Source: JBOCEF01 sp050586345
GTDB lineage: Bacteria > Pseudomonadota > Alphaproteobacteria > Rhodobacterales > Rhodobacteraceae
Assembly: GCF_050586345.1 (NCBI RefSeq)
Contig: NZ_JBOCEF010000019.1
Span: forward strand, 1-64,000
Direction: 5' to 3'
Length of the DNA: 64,000 nucleotides
The stretch's first letter is position 1; every line of letters starts with the position of its first letter. The translations under genes were made by a program, and so were the position numbers. Under the pieces are notes generated by a model. That model saw only the letters and a program-made list of their open reading frames with translations, searched no databases and was not told the origin of the DNA. Below are positions 1 through 7,206 of this stretch, one piece after another.

Positions 1-73
1 GATCCCCCTTGCATCCCCCTTCTTTTGTTTCTGGGATGGTGGCCGCCGTCGCGCCTTCCCTCGACCCGGGGCG

Positions 74-191
<118 letters not shown>

Positions 192-337
192 GCCCCCGCC
201 CGCGCCCCCGCCCGCGCCCCCACCCCCGACCCATGACGCGGAAACCGGGGCGGCCTGGCGCCGGGGCCGCTTGCGCCCTCTGCCCGGCGGGCCTAGCCTC
301 CGGCCCGACAAGAGCTTTGTTGCATGGGGTGACGGGA

Positions 338-1513
338 ATGACCTTCGACTTCGACCGCGTGATCGACCGCCGCGGCACGCATTGCGCCAAGTGGGACGCG
401 ATGGAGCAGATGTTCGGGGTCAGCCCCGATGACGGCATCCCGATGTGGGTGGCGGACATGGACTTCGCCGCGCCCCCCTCGGTGGCCGAGGCGCTGCGCG
501 CGCAGGCCGAGCACGGCGTGTTCGGCTATTACGGCGATCCGTCGTCCTGCAAGGAGGCGATCTGCGACTTCTACGCGGCGCGCCACGCCTGGCGGCCGGA
601 CCCCGCCCATATCGCCTTCACGCACGGCCTCGTGGCCGGGACGGCGATCTGCGTGCAGGCCTTCACCGATCCGGGCGACTCGGTGATCCTGTTCACCCCG
701 GTCTACCACGCCTTCCACAAGATCATCCGCGCCAACGGCCGCGAGATCCTGGAATCGCAGATGCCGATGGTGGACGGGCGCTACGAGCTCGACCTCGAGG
801 CCCTCGAGGCGCAGCTCACCGGGCGCGAGAAGATGCTGGTCTTCTGCTCGCCCCACAACCCGTCGGGCCGGGTCTGGTCGCCCGAGGAGATCCGCGCCGT
901 CGCCGCGTTCTGCGAGAAGCACGACCTGGTGTTCGTGTCGGACGAGATCCATTGCGACCTCGTCTTCCCCGGCGCGAAACACACTATCGCCGCCAATGCG
1001 GCGCCCGATTTCGCCCACCGCACGGTGGTGATGATCGCCTCGACCAAGACCTTCAACATCGCCGGGGCGCACATGGGCTCGGTGGTGATCTCGGACCCGA
1101 AGCTGAAGGCGCGCTTCGATGCGGCGCACATGGCCGCGGGCGCGTCCCCGAACGCCATCGGCATGGTGATGACCGAGGCGGCCTGGCGCGGCGGGGCCGA
1201 CTGGCTCGACGCGCTGGTCGGGTATCTCGACGGCAACCGCAAGCTGTTCGACGAAGGGGTGAACGCCATCCCCGGGCTGAAATCGATGGAGCTGGAGAGC
1301 ACCTACCTCGCCTGGGTCGATTTCTCGGGCACCGGGATGGAGGCGGCGGAATACACGCACCGCGTCGAGCAGGTGGCGAAGATCGCCGCCAACCATGGCC
1401 CCACCTTCGGCAAGGGCGGCGAGGGCTTCCTGCGGTTCAACTTCGCCACCCGCCGCGCGCTGGTGGAGGAGGCGGTCGGGCGGCTGCAGGACGCGTTCAA
1501 GGACCTGCAGTGA
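338..1513 (+). CDS. PLP-dependent aminotransferase / C-S lyase, PatB/MalY family
   Basis: A 391-aa fold-type I PLP enzyme of the MalY/PatB branch, which usually acts as a cystathionine beta-lyase-like C-S lyase in the cytoplasm. Visible family marks are the N-terminal MWVADMDF near residue 35, the FCSPHNPSGRVW segment that binds PLP phosphate and substrate carboxylate, SDEIHCDLVF with the pyridine-binding Asp, and STKTFNIAG carrying the probable Schiff-base Lys237. Length is normal for the family. I chose the ATG at 338 because the protein then begins MTFDFDRVID as homologues do; an in-frame start at 233 would add a low-complexity leader from the suspect region. It stands alone and ends in a strong terminator. 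The exact substrate cannot be read from the sequence. Confidence 0.85.
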   Translation: MTFDFDRVIDRRGTHCAKWDAMEQMFGVSPDDGIPMWVADMDFAAPPSVAEALRAQAEHGVFGYYGDPSSCKEAICDFYAARHAWRPDPAHIAFTHGLVAGTAICVQAFTDPGDSVILFTPVYHAFHKIIRANGREILESQMPMVDGRYELDLEALEAQLTGREKMLVFCSPHNPSGRVWSPEEIRAVAAFCEKHDLVFVSDEIHCDLVFPGAKHTIAANAAPDFAHRTVVMIASTKTFNIAGAHMGSVVISDPKLKARFDAAHMAAGASPNAIGMVMTEAAWRGGADWLDALVGYLDGNRKLFDEGVNAIPGLKSMELESTYLAWVDFSGTGMEAAEYTHRVEQVAKIAANHGPTFGKGGEGFLRFNFATRRALVEEAVGRLQDAFKDLQ

Positions 1514-1535
1514 GGCGCCCCGCCGGATGAAGCGG

Positions 1536-1563
1536 AGGCCCGCCCCCGCGGCGGGCCTTTTTC
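1536..1563 (+). terminator. Rho-independent terminator of the PatB/MalY gene
   Basis: GGCCCGCC at 1537-1544 pairs with GGCGGGCC at 1550-1557 around a 5-nt loop and is followed by a run of T. It lies 23 bp after the aminotransferase stop codon. Confidence 0.85.
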
Positions 1564-1664
1564 GTTTCACGGATGGCGCGGATTGCGTGCATCCCGCCGC
1601 TGGCGCGGGCGGCGCGGCGTGCCAGGCTCCGCCCCCGATCAAGCGCCACGGGAGGGCTGCGCGG

Positions 1665-2090
1665 ATGAGCGACGAGACCGGCGACGGAACCAATGCGGGG
1701 TGCCTGTGCGGCGCCGTGCGGATGCGGATCGACGGGGCGCCGAGCCGCGTCGTGCAATGCTGCTGCACCGATTGCCAGAAATCGACCGGCGGCGGCTCGG
1801 TGCTGGTGGCGCTGGCGCCGCGCGCCTCGGTGCATATCGAGACGGGCGAGACCCGCTCCTACGCCGTGCCGGGCGAGAGCGGCGCGGGCGTGACCCGGCA
1901 TTTCTGCCCGCAATGCGGCACGCCGCTGTTCTCGGAGCTGGGCAAGTATCCCGACCTGCTGGCGCTGAAGGCCGGGGTCTGGGATGTGGACCCGGGGCTG
2001 AAACCCTCGGCCGTGCTGTGGGCGAGCAGCGCCGCGCCCTGGCACGTGCTGCCCGACGACATCCCGCGCTTCGACCGCGCCGCGGGCTGA
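1665..2090 (+). CDS. GFA / CENP-V domain zinc protein
   Basis: A 141-aa protein of the GFA (glutathione-dependent formaldehyde-activating enzyme-like) or CENP-V fold, a small zinc-binding beta domain. The metal-ligand cysteines are present: CLCG near residue 13, CCCTDCQK near residue 32 and CPQCGTPLF near residue 81. Most members of this family have no proven glutathione or formaldehyde activity, so only the domain name is safe. The ATG at 1665 is preferred because it places the first CxCG motif near the N-terminus, as in homologues; a longer frame upstream would overlap the preceding terminator. It is a single gene between two terminators. Confidence 0.8.
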   Translation: MSDETGDGTNAGCLCGAVRMRIDGAPSRVVQCCCTDCQKSTGGGSVLVALAPRASVHIETGETRSYAVPGESGAGVTRHFCPQCGTPLFSELGKYPDLLALKAGVWDVDPGLKPSAVLWASSAAPWHVLPDDIPRFDRAAG

Positions 2091-2114
2091 GCCCGCCGCC
2101 CGGGATGCGCGAAA

Positions 2115-2144
2115 GGCCCGCCCGGTTCCCCGGGCGGGCCTTTT
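2115..2144. terminator. Bidirectional terminator between convergent genes
   Basis: A perfect 11-bp stem (GGCCCGCCCGG, 2115-2125, with CCGGGCGGGCC, 2130-2140) is flanked by AAA on the left and TTTT on the right. It sits between the GFA gene on the plus strand and the acetyltransferase on the minus strand and can end both transcripts. Confidence 0.85.
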
Positions 2145-2164
2145 CCCTGCCGCGGCGCGGCCCC

Positions 2165-2929
2165 TCAGCGCGATCCGCCGGTCCAGAACCGCCGGTTGGC
2201 GCGCAACAGCAGCGCGGCCAGCCGCGCCTCGTCCATCGCGAGATCGAACAGCAGCTTCATCGGCTTCGCCCGCTGCACCGGGATCAGCCCCGAGACATCC
2301 GGCCCGTCGGCCTCCAGCTCGGCGTCCAGCGATTTCGCGAGGCCCACCATGGGGCTGTTCGAGCGGGTGGTGTGCACCACCAGCTTCTCGTGCCCCCGCG
2401 CCGCGGCGCGGTCGAGCGCGCGGGCCAGCAGCGCGTGGCCCACGCCCTGCCCGCGGAAGGGCTTCTCGACGGTGACGGCGGCCTCGACGGCGGGGCCATG
2501 CTCGTCGAGCTCCACCACCCCGCGCAGGGCGTGGTCCTGGAACCAGCCGATGACGTGGCGGTGCGGGGCGAAGGCCTCGTCCACGTGGTCCTCGAGCACC
2601 GAGGCCTTGATCGGGCCGTGGAAGCGGCGGCGCAGGTCGTCCTCCGAGAGGCGCAGGAAGTGGTCGGTCAGCTTCTCGCGCTCGGAGGAGAGCAGCGAGC
2701 GGATGATGCCCTTCGTGTGGCCCCCGGCGGCGGGCGCGGGCGCCTCGGGCGAGGGCGCGTCCGGCGCGTCGGGCGCCGCCTCGGCCCGGGGCGCGCCGGC
2801 GCGCGCGGGCGGGTCGATGGCGGCGTAGGGCGCGGCGGCGGGCGCCGCGGCGCGGTCCCCGTCCGGGGCGGCCACGGGATGCGCCGGGCGGTGGGCGGCG
2901 GCGCGGAGGATGTCGGAAAGGGCGGCCAT
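2165..2929 (-). CDS. GNAT-family N-acetyltransferase with Ala/Pro-rich N-terminal extension
   Basis: A 254-aa cytoplasmic protein. The C-terminal ~170 residues form a GNAT domain, with the acetyl-CoA pyrophosphate loop visible as EKPFRGQGVGHALLARAL. Residues ~15-75 are an Ala/Pro-rich linker of low complexity. The segment SSEREKLTDHFLRLSEDDLRRRF resembles the entry to stand-alone GNAT domains and to those fused to acyl-CoA synthetases. The ATG at 2929 has an AGGAG box about 8 nt upstream on the minus strand, so I preferred it to earlier in-frame starts. The acceptor substrate (protein lysine, amine or other) is unknown. Confidence 0.75.
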   Translation of the reverse strand: MAALSDILRAAAHRPAHPVAAPDGDRAAAPAAAPYAAIDPPARAGAPRAEAAPDAPDAPSPEAPAPAAGGHTKGIIRSLLSSEREKLTDHFLRLSEDDLRRRFHGPIKASVLEDHVDEAFAPHRHVIGWFQDHALRGVVELDEHGPAVEAAVTVEKPFRGQGVGHALLARALDRAAARGHEKLVVHTTRSNSPMVGLAKSLDAELEADGPDVSGLIPVQRAKPMKLLFDLAMDEARLAALLLRANRRFWTGGSR

Positions 2930-3125
2930 GGGCGGCTCCTGCTCTGCATGCGGCGGATCGCGGCGCGGGCTCTTGAGCATGGCCAGTCGCGGCGGCGGTT
3001 CGCCTCCCTTGCCCCGGGAACATGCGCCCGACTTCCGCGAACGGCAACCTGCGCCCGGCGCATGGCCGCTATGGCGGCGCCGCTGCAACGCGGCATTCAC
3101 CGCCGCGCCATGCGCAGGCCGGATT

Positions 3126-3174
3126 CGGGGCGGATTCGGGGCGGGGTCGGGGCGGGGTCGGGGCGGGGTCGGGG
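3126..3174. repeat. 11-bp tandem repeats upstream of mcl1
   Basis: The unit CGGGGCGGATT occurs once at 3126 and is followed by three exact copies of CGGGGCGGGGT (3137, 3148, 3159) and a partial copy. Positions 2930-3320 hold no gene; these repeats and the promoter-like site at 3226 are the only features seen there. Confidence 0.7.
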
Positions 3175-3225
3175 CGGCGCCCGCCCCCGTTCCCGGCCCC
3201 TCTTGCCGCGGCGCAGCGATGCCCG

Positions 3226-3254
3226 TTGACCTTCCCCGGGCAAAATCGTATCGC
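3226..3254 (+). promoter_or_regulatory. Candidate sigma70 promoter for mcl1
   Basis: TTGACC at 3226-3231 is followed after 17 bp by TATCGC at 3249-3254, giving plausible -35 and -10 boxes about 70 bp before the mcl1 start. Just downstream, GCGCAAC occurs twice in a purine/pyrimidine-mixed segment that could be an operator. This is inferred from consensus only. Confidence 0.4.
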
Positions 3255-3320
3255 TTCTGCGAAATCGTGCGCAACAATCTGTCGCGCAACGCCGCAAACC
3301 CTCTCCCGGAGACGACGTCC

Positions 3321-4295
3321 ATGAGCTTCAAGGTCCAGCCCGCCGCCCCCGCCCGCCCGAACCGCTGCCAGCTGTTCGGCCCGGGTTCGAACACCAAGCT
3401 GCACCCGAAGATGGCCGCCTCCGCCGCCGACGTGATCAATCTCGACCTCGAGGATTCCGTCGCCCCCGCCGACAAGCCGCAGGCGCGCAAGAACATCATC
3501 GAGGCGATCAACACCCTCGACTGGGGGACCAAGACCGTCTGCGTGCGGATCAACGGCCTCGACACCCCCTACTGGTATCGCGACGTGGTCGAGGTGCTGG
3601 AGGAGACCAACGGCCGCCTCGACATGATCATGATCCCCAAGGTGGGCTGCGCCGCCGACGTCTACGCCGTGGACGCGCTGGTCAGCGCGATCGAGGCCGC
3701 CAAGGGCTCGACCAAGCGCATCGCCCTTGAAGTGATCATCGAGACGGCCGCGGGCCTGGCCCACGTTGAAGAGATCGCCGCGTCCTCGCCGCGCCTCGAG
3801 GCGATGTCGCTGGGCGCCGCGGATTTCGCCGCCTCGATGGGCATGGCGACCACCGGCATCGGCGGCACGCAGGCCAATTACTACATGCTGTCCGGCGACG
3901 CGTCGTCGGAGTCCCGCGCGGTGTCCTACCCCGACCCGTGGCACCACGTGACCTCGGCCATCGTCTCGGCCTGCCGCACCCATGGCATCCTGCCGGTGGA
4001 CGGGCCCTTCGGCGATTTCTCGGATGACGAGGGCTACATCGCCCAGGCCAGGCGTTCGGCCACCATGGGCATGGTCGGCAAATGGGCCATCCACCCCAAG
4101 CAGATCGCGCTGGCCAACCAGGTCTTCACCCCGTCCGAGGAAGCCGTGACCGAGGCGCGCGAGATCCTCGCGGCGATGGAAGAGGCCGACAAGGCCGGCT
4201 CCGGCGCCACCGTCTACAAGGGCCGCCTCGTGGACCTCGCCTCGATCCGCCAGGCGCAGGTGATCGTGAAGCAGGCCGAGATGATCGCCGGCTGA
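3321..4295 (+). CDS. mcl1: L-malyl-CoA / beta-methylmalyl-CoA lyase
   Basis: A 324-aa enzyme of the HpcH/HpaI aldolase (citrate lyase beta-like) family. It matches the Rhodobacter Mcl1 pattern from end to end: PARPNRCQLFGPGS at the N-terminus, INLDLEDSVAP with acidic metal ligands, MIMIPKVG, SLGAADFAASMGM, and the C-terminal GKWAIHPKQ and VYKGRLVDLASI. In the ethylmalonyl-CoA pathway of acetate assimilation it reversibly cleaves beta-methylmalyl-CoA to glyoxylate and propionyl-CoA, and also cleaves malyl-CoA to acetyl-CoA and glyoxylate. The start is fixed by the conserved N-terminus and a GGAG box at 3308. The gene is monocistronic and ends in a strong hairpin at 4344. Confidence 0.92.
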   Translation: MSFKVQPAAPARPNRCQLFGPGSNTKLHPKMAASAADVINLDLEDSVAPADKPQARKNIIEAINTLDWGTKTVCVRINGLDTPYWYRDVVEVLEETNGRLDMIMIPKVGCAADVYAVDALVSAIEAAKGSTKRIALEVIIETAAGLAHVEEIAASSPRLEAMSLGAADFAASMGMATTGIGGTQANYYMLSGDASSESRAVSYPDPWHHVTSAIVSACRTHGILPVDGPFGDFSDDEGYIAQARRSATMGMVGKWAIHPKQIALANQVFTPSEEAVTEAREILAAMEEADKAGSGATVYKGRLVDLASIRQAQVIVKQAEMIAG

Positions 4296-4343
4296 TACGG
4301 AGACCCCGCCGCATTCCCGGCGCCGAATTGTTGCAATTGGAAA

Positions 4344-4379
4344 GGGCGCGTCCATCAATGGACGCGCCCGATCCTTTTC
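4344..4379 (+). terminator. Terminator of mcl1
   Basis: GGGCGCGTCCAT at 4344-4355 pairs with ATGGACGCGCCC at 4358-4369, followed by a T-rich stretch ending in TTTTCC. It lies 48 bp after the stop codon. Confidence 0.8.
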
Positions 4380-4404
4380 CGAGGGTCGTGAAAACGAGAT
4401 GCGG

Positions 4405-4422
4405 CCGTCATCCGCCTGTCAT
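4405..4422 (+). promoter_or_regulatory. PHO-box-like PhoB binding site upstream of alkaline phosphatase
   Basis: CCGTCAT at 4405-4411 and CTGTCAT at 4416-4422 are separated by 4 bp. This matches the PHO-box layout of two CTGTCAT direct repeats with 11-bp spacing, with one mismatch. An inverted half-site, ATGACAG, lies at 4472-4478, 14 bp before the start codon. Phosphate-starvation control by PhoB is known for such genes; here it is inferred from the site. Confidence 0.7.
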
Positions 4423-4491
4423 CGTCCCGCGCCTACAGGGACGTCCCGGCGGCCGGCGGCGGCCGTATCCGATGACAGGGAGCCCATCCGA

Positions 4492-6000
4492 ATGTTCCGA
4501 CCTCTGCTGATCGCCACGACCGCGCTCGTCGCCCTGCCCGCCTTCGCCCAGGCGCCCGCGACGCCCGCGCAGGATCCCTGGTACCAGGACGCGCAGGCGG
4601 CGCTCCAGGACCGCCTCGCGCGCACGCCCAACACCAACCGCGCCAAGAACATCATCCTGTTCGTCGCCGACGGCAACGGCGTGGGCACCAACTTCGCCAC
4701 CCGCGTCTGGGTCGGCCAGCAGCAGGGCGGGATGGGCGAGGAGCACGTCCTGCCGCACGAGCGTTTCGCGCACCTGGGCCTCTCCAAGACCTACAACACC
4801 AATTCCCAGACCCCGGACTCGGCCGGCACCGCCACCGCCTTCATGGCCGGGGTGAAGGCCCGCGCCGGGGTGATCGGCGTGGACGAGAGCGTGATCCGCG
4901 GCGACTGTTCGGGCGTCGCGGCGGGAGCGGTGCCCAGCATCGCCGAGATCCTCTCGGACCAGGGCAAGGCCGTCGGCATCGTCAGCACCGCGCGCCTGAC
5001 CCACGCCACCCCCGCGACCGCCTACGCCCATGCCGCCGACCGCAATTTCGAGGATGACGGCGACCTGCCCGCGGGCTGCGCCGTGCCCGACATCGCGGCC
5101 CAGCTGCTCGAGGCGATGAAGGCCGGGACCGTCGACATCGCCATGGGCGGCGGCCGGCGCCATTTCCTGCCCGGCGACGTGAAGGGCGAGGAAGGCAAGT
5201 CCGGCAAGCGCGAGGACGGCCGCAACCTGGTGGCCGAGGCGCAGGCGGCGGGCATCGCCTATGTCTGGAACGACGAGACCTTCGCCGCCGCCGACCTGTC
5301 GGGCGGCGTCTCGGGCGCCGGGGTGCTGGGGCTGTTCGAGTCCAGCCACATGAAATACGAGCATGACCGCACCGGCGAGCCGTCGCTGGCCGAGATGACC
5401 GCCGCCTCCATCGCCGCCCTCGCGTCCCGCGGCGGCGAGAACGGGTATTTCCTGCAGGTCGAGTCGGGCCGGGTCGATCACGGCAACCACGCGGGCAACC
5501 TGCACCGCGCGGTCACCGACGGCGCCGCCTTCGCCGCCGCCATCGCGAAGGCGGTGGAGATGACCTCGGACCAGGACACGCTGATCATCGTCACCGCCGA
5601 CCATGACCACGCCATCACCTTCCCCGGCTATTGCGGCCGCGGCACGCCGATCACCGGGCTGTGCATGAAGCCCTCGAAGACCGGGGTGATGCATACGGGC
5701 GAGCCGAACCTGGCCGATGACGGCAAGCCCTACACCGCGGTGCTCTATGGCAACGGCCCGGGCTCGGTGCTCAAGGAGCAGGCGGACGGCACCTATTCCG
5801 GCGCCCGCCCCGACCTGACGCAGGAAGAGGCGACCGATCCCGACTACCTGCAGCAGGCGCTGCTGCCGATGCGCTCGGAAACCCACTCGCCGGTGGACGT
5901 GGCGATCTATGCGAACGGCCCCTGGGCGCATCTCGTCGACGGCACCGTGGAGCAGAACTACATCTTCCACGTGATGATGCACGCCGCGACCGCCGAGTGA
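4492..6000 (+). CDS. Exported alkaline phosphatase, PhoA superfamily
   Basis: A 502-aa periplasmic or secreted phosphomonoesterase. It has a Sec signal peptide (residues 1-18, ending AFAQA). The catalytic segment NSQTPDSAGTATAFMAG carries the probable nucleophile Ser110. Metal ligands are visible in FVADGNGVG near the N-terminus, ESGRVDHGNHAGN and TADHDHAITF. It hydrolyses phosphate monoesters using two zinc ions and one magnesium in characterised family members. The ATG at 4492 is the only start giving a clean signal peptide. The PHO-box-like sequence 70 bp upstream fits induction by phosphate limitation. It is a single gene with a strong terminator. PhoX- and PhoD-type enzymes are excluded by the DSAGTAT motif. 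Confidence 0.88.
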   Translation: MFRPLLIATTALVALPAFAQAPATPAQDPWYQDAQAALQDRLARTPNTNRAKNIILFVADGNGVGTNFATRVWVGQQQGGMGEEHVLPHERFAHLGLSKTYNTNSQTPDSAGTATAFMAGVKARAGVIGVDESVIRGDCSGVAAGAVPSIAEILSDQGKAVGIVSTARLTHATPATAYAHAADRNFEDDGDLPAGCAVPDIAAQLLEAMKAGTVDIAMGGGRRHFLPGDVKGEEGKSGKREDGRNLVAEAQAAGIAYVWNDETFAAADLSGGVSGAGVLGLFESSHMKYEHDRTGEPSLAEMTAASIAALASRGGENGYFLQVESGRVDHGNHAGNLHRAVTDGAAFAAAIAKAVEMTSDQDTLIIVTADHDHAITFPGYCGRGTPITGLCMKPSKTGVMHTGEPNLADDGKPYTAVLYGNGPGSVLKEQADGTYSGARPDLTQEEATDPDYLQQALLPMRSETHSPVDVAIYANGPWAHLVDGTVEQNYIFHVMMHAATAE

Positions 6001-6016
6001 CCGGCGCCTGAAGACC

Positions 6017-6054
6017 GGGCCGCGCGGCGGAGGGAACCTGCCGCGCGGCCCTTT
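6017..6054 (+). terminator. Terminator of the alkaline phosphatase gene
   Basis: A 12-bp perfect stem, GGGCCGCGCGGC (6017-6028) with GCCGCGCGGCCC (6040-6051), an 11-nt loop, then TTT. Confidence 0.8.
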
Positions 6055-6085
6055 CCATGTCCGACCCGCCTTGCAGGAGGCTCCG

Positions 6086-6511
6086 ATGATCCTTTCGCGC
6101 CGCACCGCCCTCGTCGGGGGCCTGTCCCTCGCCCTCGCCCGCCCCGCCGGGGCGGCCGAGAGCTTCCGCGTGCGCGACCTGTGGAACAAGGACATGAGCT
6201 TCTCGGGCCTCGCCCGGCGGCTCGATGGCGAACGGGTCGAGGCGCAGGGCTACATGGCCCCGCCGCTGAAGGCCGAGAGCACCTTCTTCGTGCTGACCAA
6301 CCGGCCCATGTCCGTCTGCCCGTTCTGCGAGACGGAGGCCGAGTGGCCGGACGACATCATGGCCGTGCACACCCGCCGGGTCTTCGACGTGATCCCCTAC
6401 AACGTGCCCTGCACCGCGACGGGGACCCTGTCGCTGGGGACCGAGACCGAGGCCGAGACCGGCTTCGTGTCGCGCGCGCGGATCATCGAGGCGCGGGTCT
6501 CGCGCGGATGA
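6086..6511 (+). CDS. Exported protein, possibly DUF3299-like, of an ABC-transporter operon
   Basis: A 141-aa protein with an N-terminal Tat-like signal (LSRRTALVGG followed by a hydrophobic stretch and AGAA), so probably periplasmic. The mature part contains GYMAPPL and SVCPFCETEAEWPDD; the CPFC pair could bind metal or form a disulfide. It resembles the small exported proteins (DUF3299 type) that accompany zinc-responsive LolD/FtsX-like ABC genes in Pseudomonas and Vibrio. That link rests on gene order and a faint sequence likeness, not on a profile search. The ATG at 6086 follows a CAGGAGG box at 6075. Its stop overlaps the start of the next gene (ATGA), so the three genes form one operon. 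Confidence 0.55.
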   Translation: MILSRRTALVGGLSLALARPAGAAESFRVRDLWNKDMSFSGLARRLDGERVEAQGYMAPPLKAESTFFVLTNRPMSVCPFCETEAEWPDDIMAVHTRRVFDVIPYNVPCTATGTLSLGTETEAETGFVSRARIIEARVSRG

Positions 6512-7203
6512 GCGCGGAGGCCGGCGCCGCTTCCGCCCTGCGCGGCCTGCCGCTGGCGGTCCGAAACCTCTCGGTCCGCGCCGGGGGGCGCGAGATCCTG
6601 CGCGCCGGGGCGCTGGACCTCGCGCCCGGGCGGCTCCTCGGCCTGCACGGGCCGTCGGGCGCGGGCAAGACCACGCTGCTGCACGCGCTGGCGGGGCTCG
6701 CCGCGCCCTCGGCCGGGTCGGTGCGCTGGGGCGGGACCGACCTCGCCGCCCTCTCCCCCGCGGGGCGCGAGGGGTTCCGGCGCGCGCATATGGGCCTGAT
6801 CTTCCAGGACTTCCTGCTGTTCGAGGAGCTCCCCGCCCTCGCCAACGCCGCCCTGCCCGCCGACTGGGCCCCGAGGGCCGAGCGCGCCGCGATCCGCGCC
6901 CGCGCCGCCGCCGCCCTTGCGCGGCTGGGGATCAAGGACCCGAACGCCGCCGTGGCGTCCATGTCGGGGGGCGAGCGGCAGCGGGTCTGCGCCGCCCGCG
7001 CGCTGGCCGGGGACCCGGCGATCCTGCTGGCGGACGAGCCCACGGCGGCGCTCGACCGCGCCGCCGCCGACCGGCTGACCGGGGACCTCGTGCGGCTGGC
7101 GCGGGAGGCGGGGCGCAGCGTGGTCTGCGTCACCCATGACGCGCGCCTCCTGGACGCGATGGACGAGACGCGGCGCATCGCCGACGGGCGGCTGGAGGGC
7201 TGA
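6508..7203 (+). CDS. ABC transporter ATP-binding protein, LolD/MacB-like
   Basis: A 231-aa ATPase. It has Walker A GPSGAGKTT near residue 49, Q-loop IFQDF, signature MSGGERQR, Walker B ILLADEPT, D-loop and switch histidine VTHD. The layout is that of the LolD/MacB/FtsE subclass that pairs with FtsX-like permeases. Start and stop overlap the neighbours tightly (ATGA with the preceding gene, 3 bp to the permease), so the permease encoded next is its partner. A transport or mechanotransmission role at the inner membrane is expected; the substrate is not evident. Confidence 0.85.
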   Translation: MSAEAGAASALRGLPLAVRNLSVRAGGREILRAGALDLAPGRLLGLHGPSGAGKTTLLHALAGLAAPSAGSVRWGGTDLAALSPAGREGFRRAHMGLIFQDFLLFEELPALANAALPADWAPRAERAAIRARAAAALARLGIKDPNAAVASMSGGERQRVCAARALAGDPAILLADEPTAALDRAAADRLTGDLVRLAREAGRSVVCVTHDARLLDAMDETRRIADGRLEG

Positions 7204-7206
7204 GGG

